Origin: Magnetovibrio blakemorei
GTDB taxonomy: Bacteria > Pseudomonadota > Alphaproteobacteria > Rhodospirillales > Magnetovibrionaceae
DNA length: 64,000 nt
Reading direction: 5' to 3'
Assembly: GCF_001746755.1 (NCBI RefSeq)
Contig: NZ_MCGG01000042.1
Location: forward strand, 1 to 64,000
The notes beneath the pieces were generated by a model, which did no database searches, was not told the DNA's origin, and was given only the letters and a program-made list of their open reading frames with translations. This document shows, piece after piece, positions 63,789 through 64,000 of the stretch. A program made the position numbers and the translations under genes. Numbering within the stretch: position 1 is the stretch's first letter; each line of letters starts with the position of its first letter.

Positions 63789-64000
63789 ATGGGTAAAAGA
63801 TATCGCCGTCAATCTTCCGCCGAAACAGCCGACGTTCACGCCTTGTATCCAGACGAGCGCAGTAGCAACGGACACTGGCATCCCTTGAAAGATGGCCCAG
63901 ACGCCCTGGATGCGCAACGCGAACAGCGCTACGTCAAAAACGTCAGCCCCCGCAGCGAGGGGCAAAAAACCTTGATGCAAGCCATCGACACTCACAATCT
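63789..64000 (+). CDS. PhoH-like ATPase, N-terminal part (cut by window edge)
   Basis: An ATG at 63789 preceded by GGAG opens a frame running to the right edge without a stop (about 70 residues). After a polar N-terminus (MGKRYRRQSSAETADVHALY) it reads VSPRSEGQKTLMQAIDTHNL, the segment that precedes the Walker A motif in PhoH-family ATPases. The Walker A itself would lie just outside the window, so the call rests on this short segment. Confidence 0.55.
   Translation, partial: MGKRYRRQSSAETADVHALYPDERSSNGHWHPLKDGPDALDAQREQRYVKNVSPRSEGQKTLMQAIDTHN

Noticed and set aside
63545-63796. An 83-codon frame beginning MLNTNEFGLGLGF
   Set aside because: A ribosome site lies before it, but the frame crosses the hairpin and the PhoH-like start, and its latter half looks like non-coding sequence.
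1-64000. CRISPR array, insertion sequences or rRNA
   Set aside because: No regularly spaced repeats, transposase frames or rRNA sequence were found.

Overview
The window looks like a chromosomal segment of an alphaproteobacterium, most likely Rhodospirillales-like. This rests on PopZ (DUF2497), an alphaproteobacterial-type RpoH, the gene string dgt-argS-SPOR-nagZ-M50-scpA-scpB-tatABC-serS-surE-pcm-nlpD, a stand-alone ErpA, and a PIMT-like gene upstream of tolC. All identifications come from reading translated sequence; no database search was run.

Left third (1-20400). A truncated membrane protein gene is followed by a divergent lrp/ald pair with a 15-bp Lrp-like palindrome, then a Kef-type antiporter. 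A long minus-strand block (18061 down to 4360) carries nucleotide-pool control (dgt), tRNA charging (argS, serS), wall recycling and division (SPOR, nagZ, nlpD), chromosome segregation (scpAB), Tat export and repair or housekeeping (surE, pcm). Going rightward are erpA, a 32-residue membrane miniprotein and xth. A hemerythrin-response regulator fusion on the minus strand closes the section.

Middle (20600-36500). ilvD is followed by a small sulfur/redox-flavoured group: an SQR-like flavoprotein lacking one expected cysteine, a secreted protein, a DUF302 protein, a DinB-like protein and a two-cysteine DsrC. Then come a LysR regulator, valS, popZ, tolC, a rhodanese and a PIMT-like protein. tRNA-Cys and tRNA-Asn sit in one short unit behind a good sigma-70 promoter. 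Just past the tRNAs is an AT-richer accessory patch with a stand-alone RelA/SpoT-type nucleotide transferase, a tail-anchored protein and a dispersed-repeat copy.

Signalling and secretion block (36700-52700). This holds a PAS-GGDEF diguanylate cyclase, a tandem-repeat coiled-coil protein, a GAF-GAF-PAS class III cyclase, a receiver protein, an AT-richer PD-(D/E)XK nuclease gene, a CHASE2 cyclase, a type I secretion ABC protein with a very long Ala/Pro/Lys tail, its HlyD partner, a MotA/MotB pair and an MBL-fold hydrolase. The nuclease gene lies between two copies of the last codons of a CHASE2-type cyclase (GVFTATSK-stop), so it looks like inserted or replacement cargo.

Right end (52700-64000). 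SAM hydrolase-like protein, rpoH preceded by a 56-residue membrane miniprotein with a perfect Shine-Dalgarno, ispH, and a minus-strand hopanoid operon (MlaC-like hpnM, a fused hpnC-hpnD, hpnE) convergent with ispH. An ArsC-family protein, YaaA, a CBS protein, a DksA-like zinc finger protein, an MFS transporter and the start of a PhoH-like gene complete it. The IspH product feeds the isoprenoid precursors used by the hopanoid enzymes.
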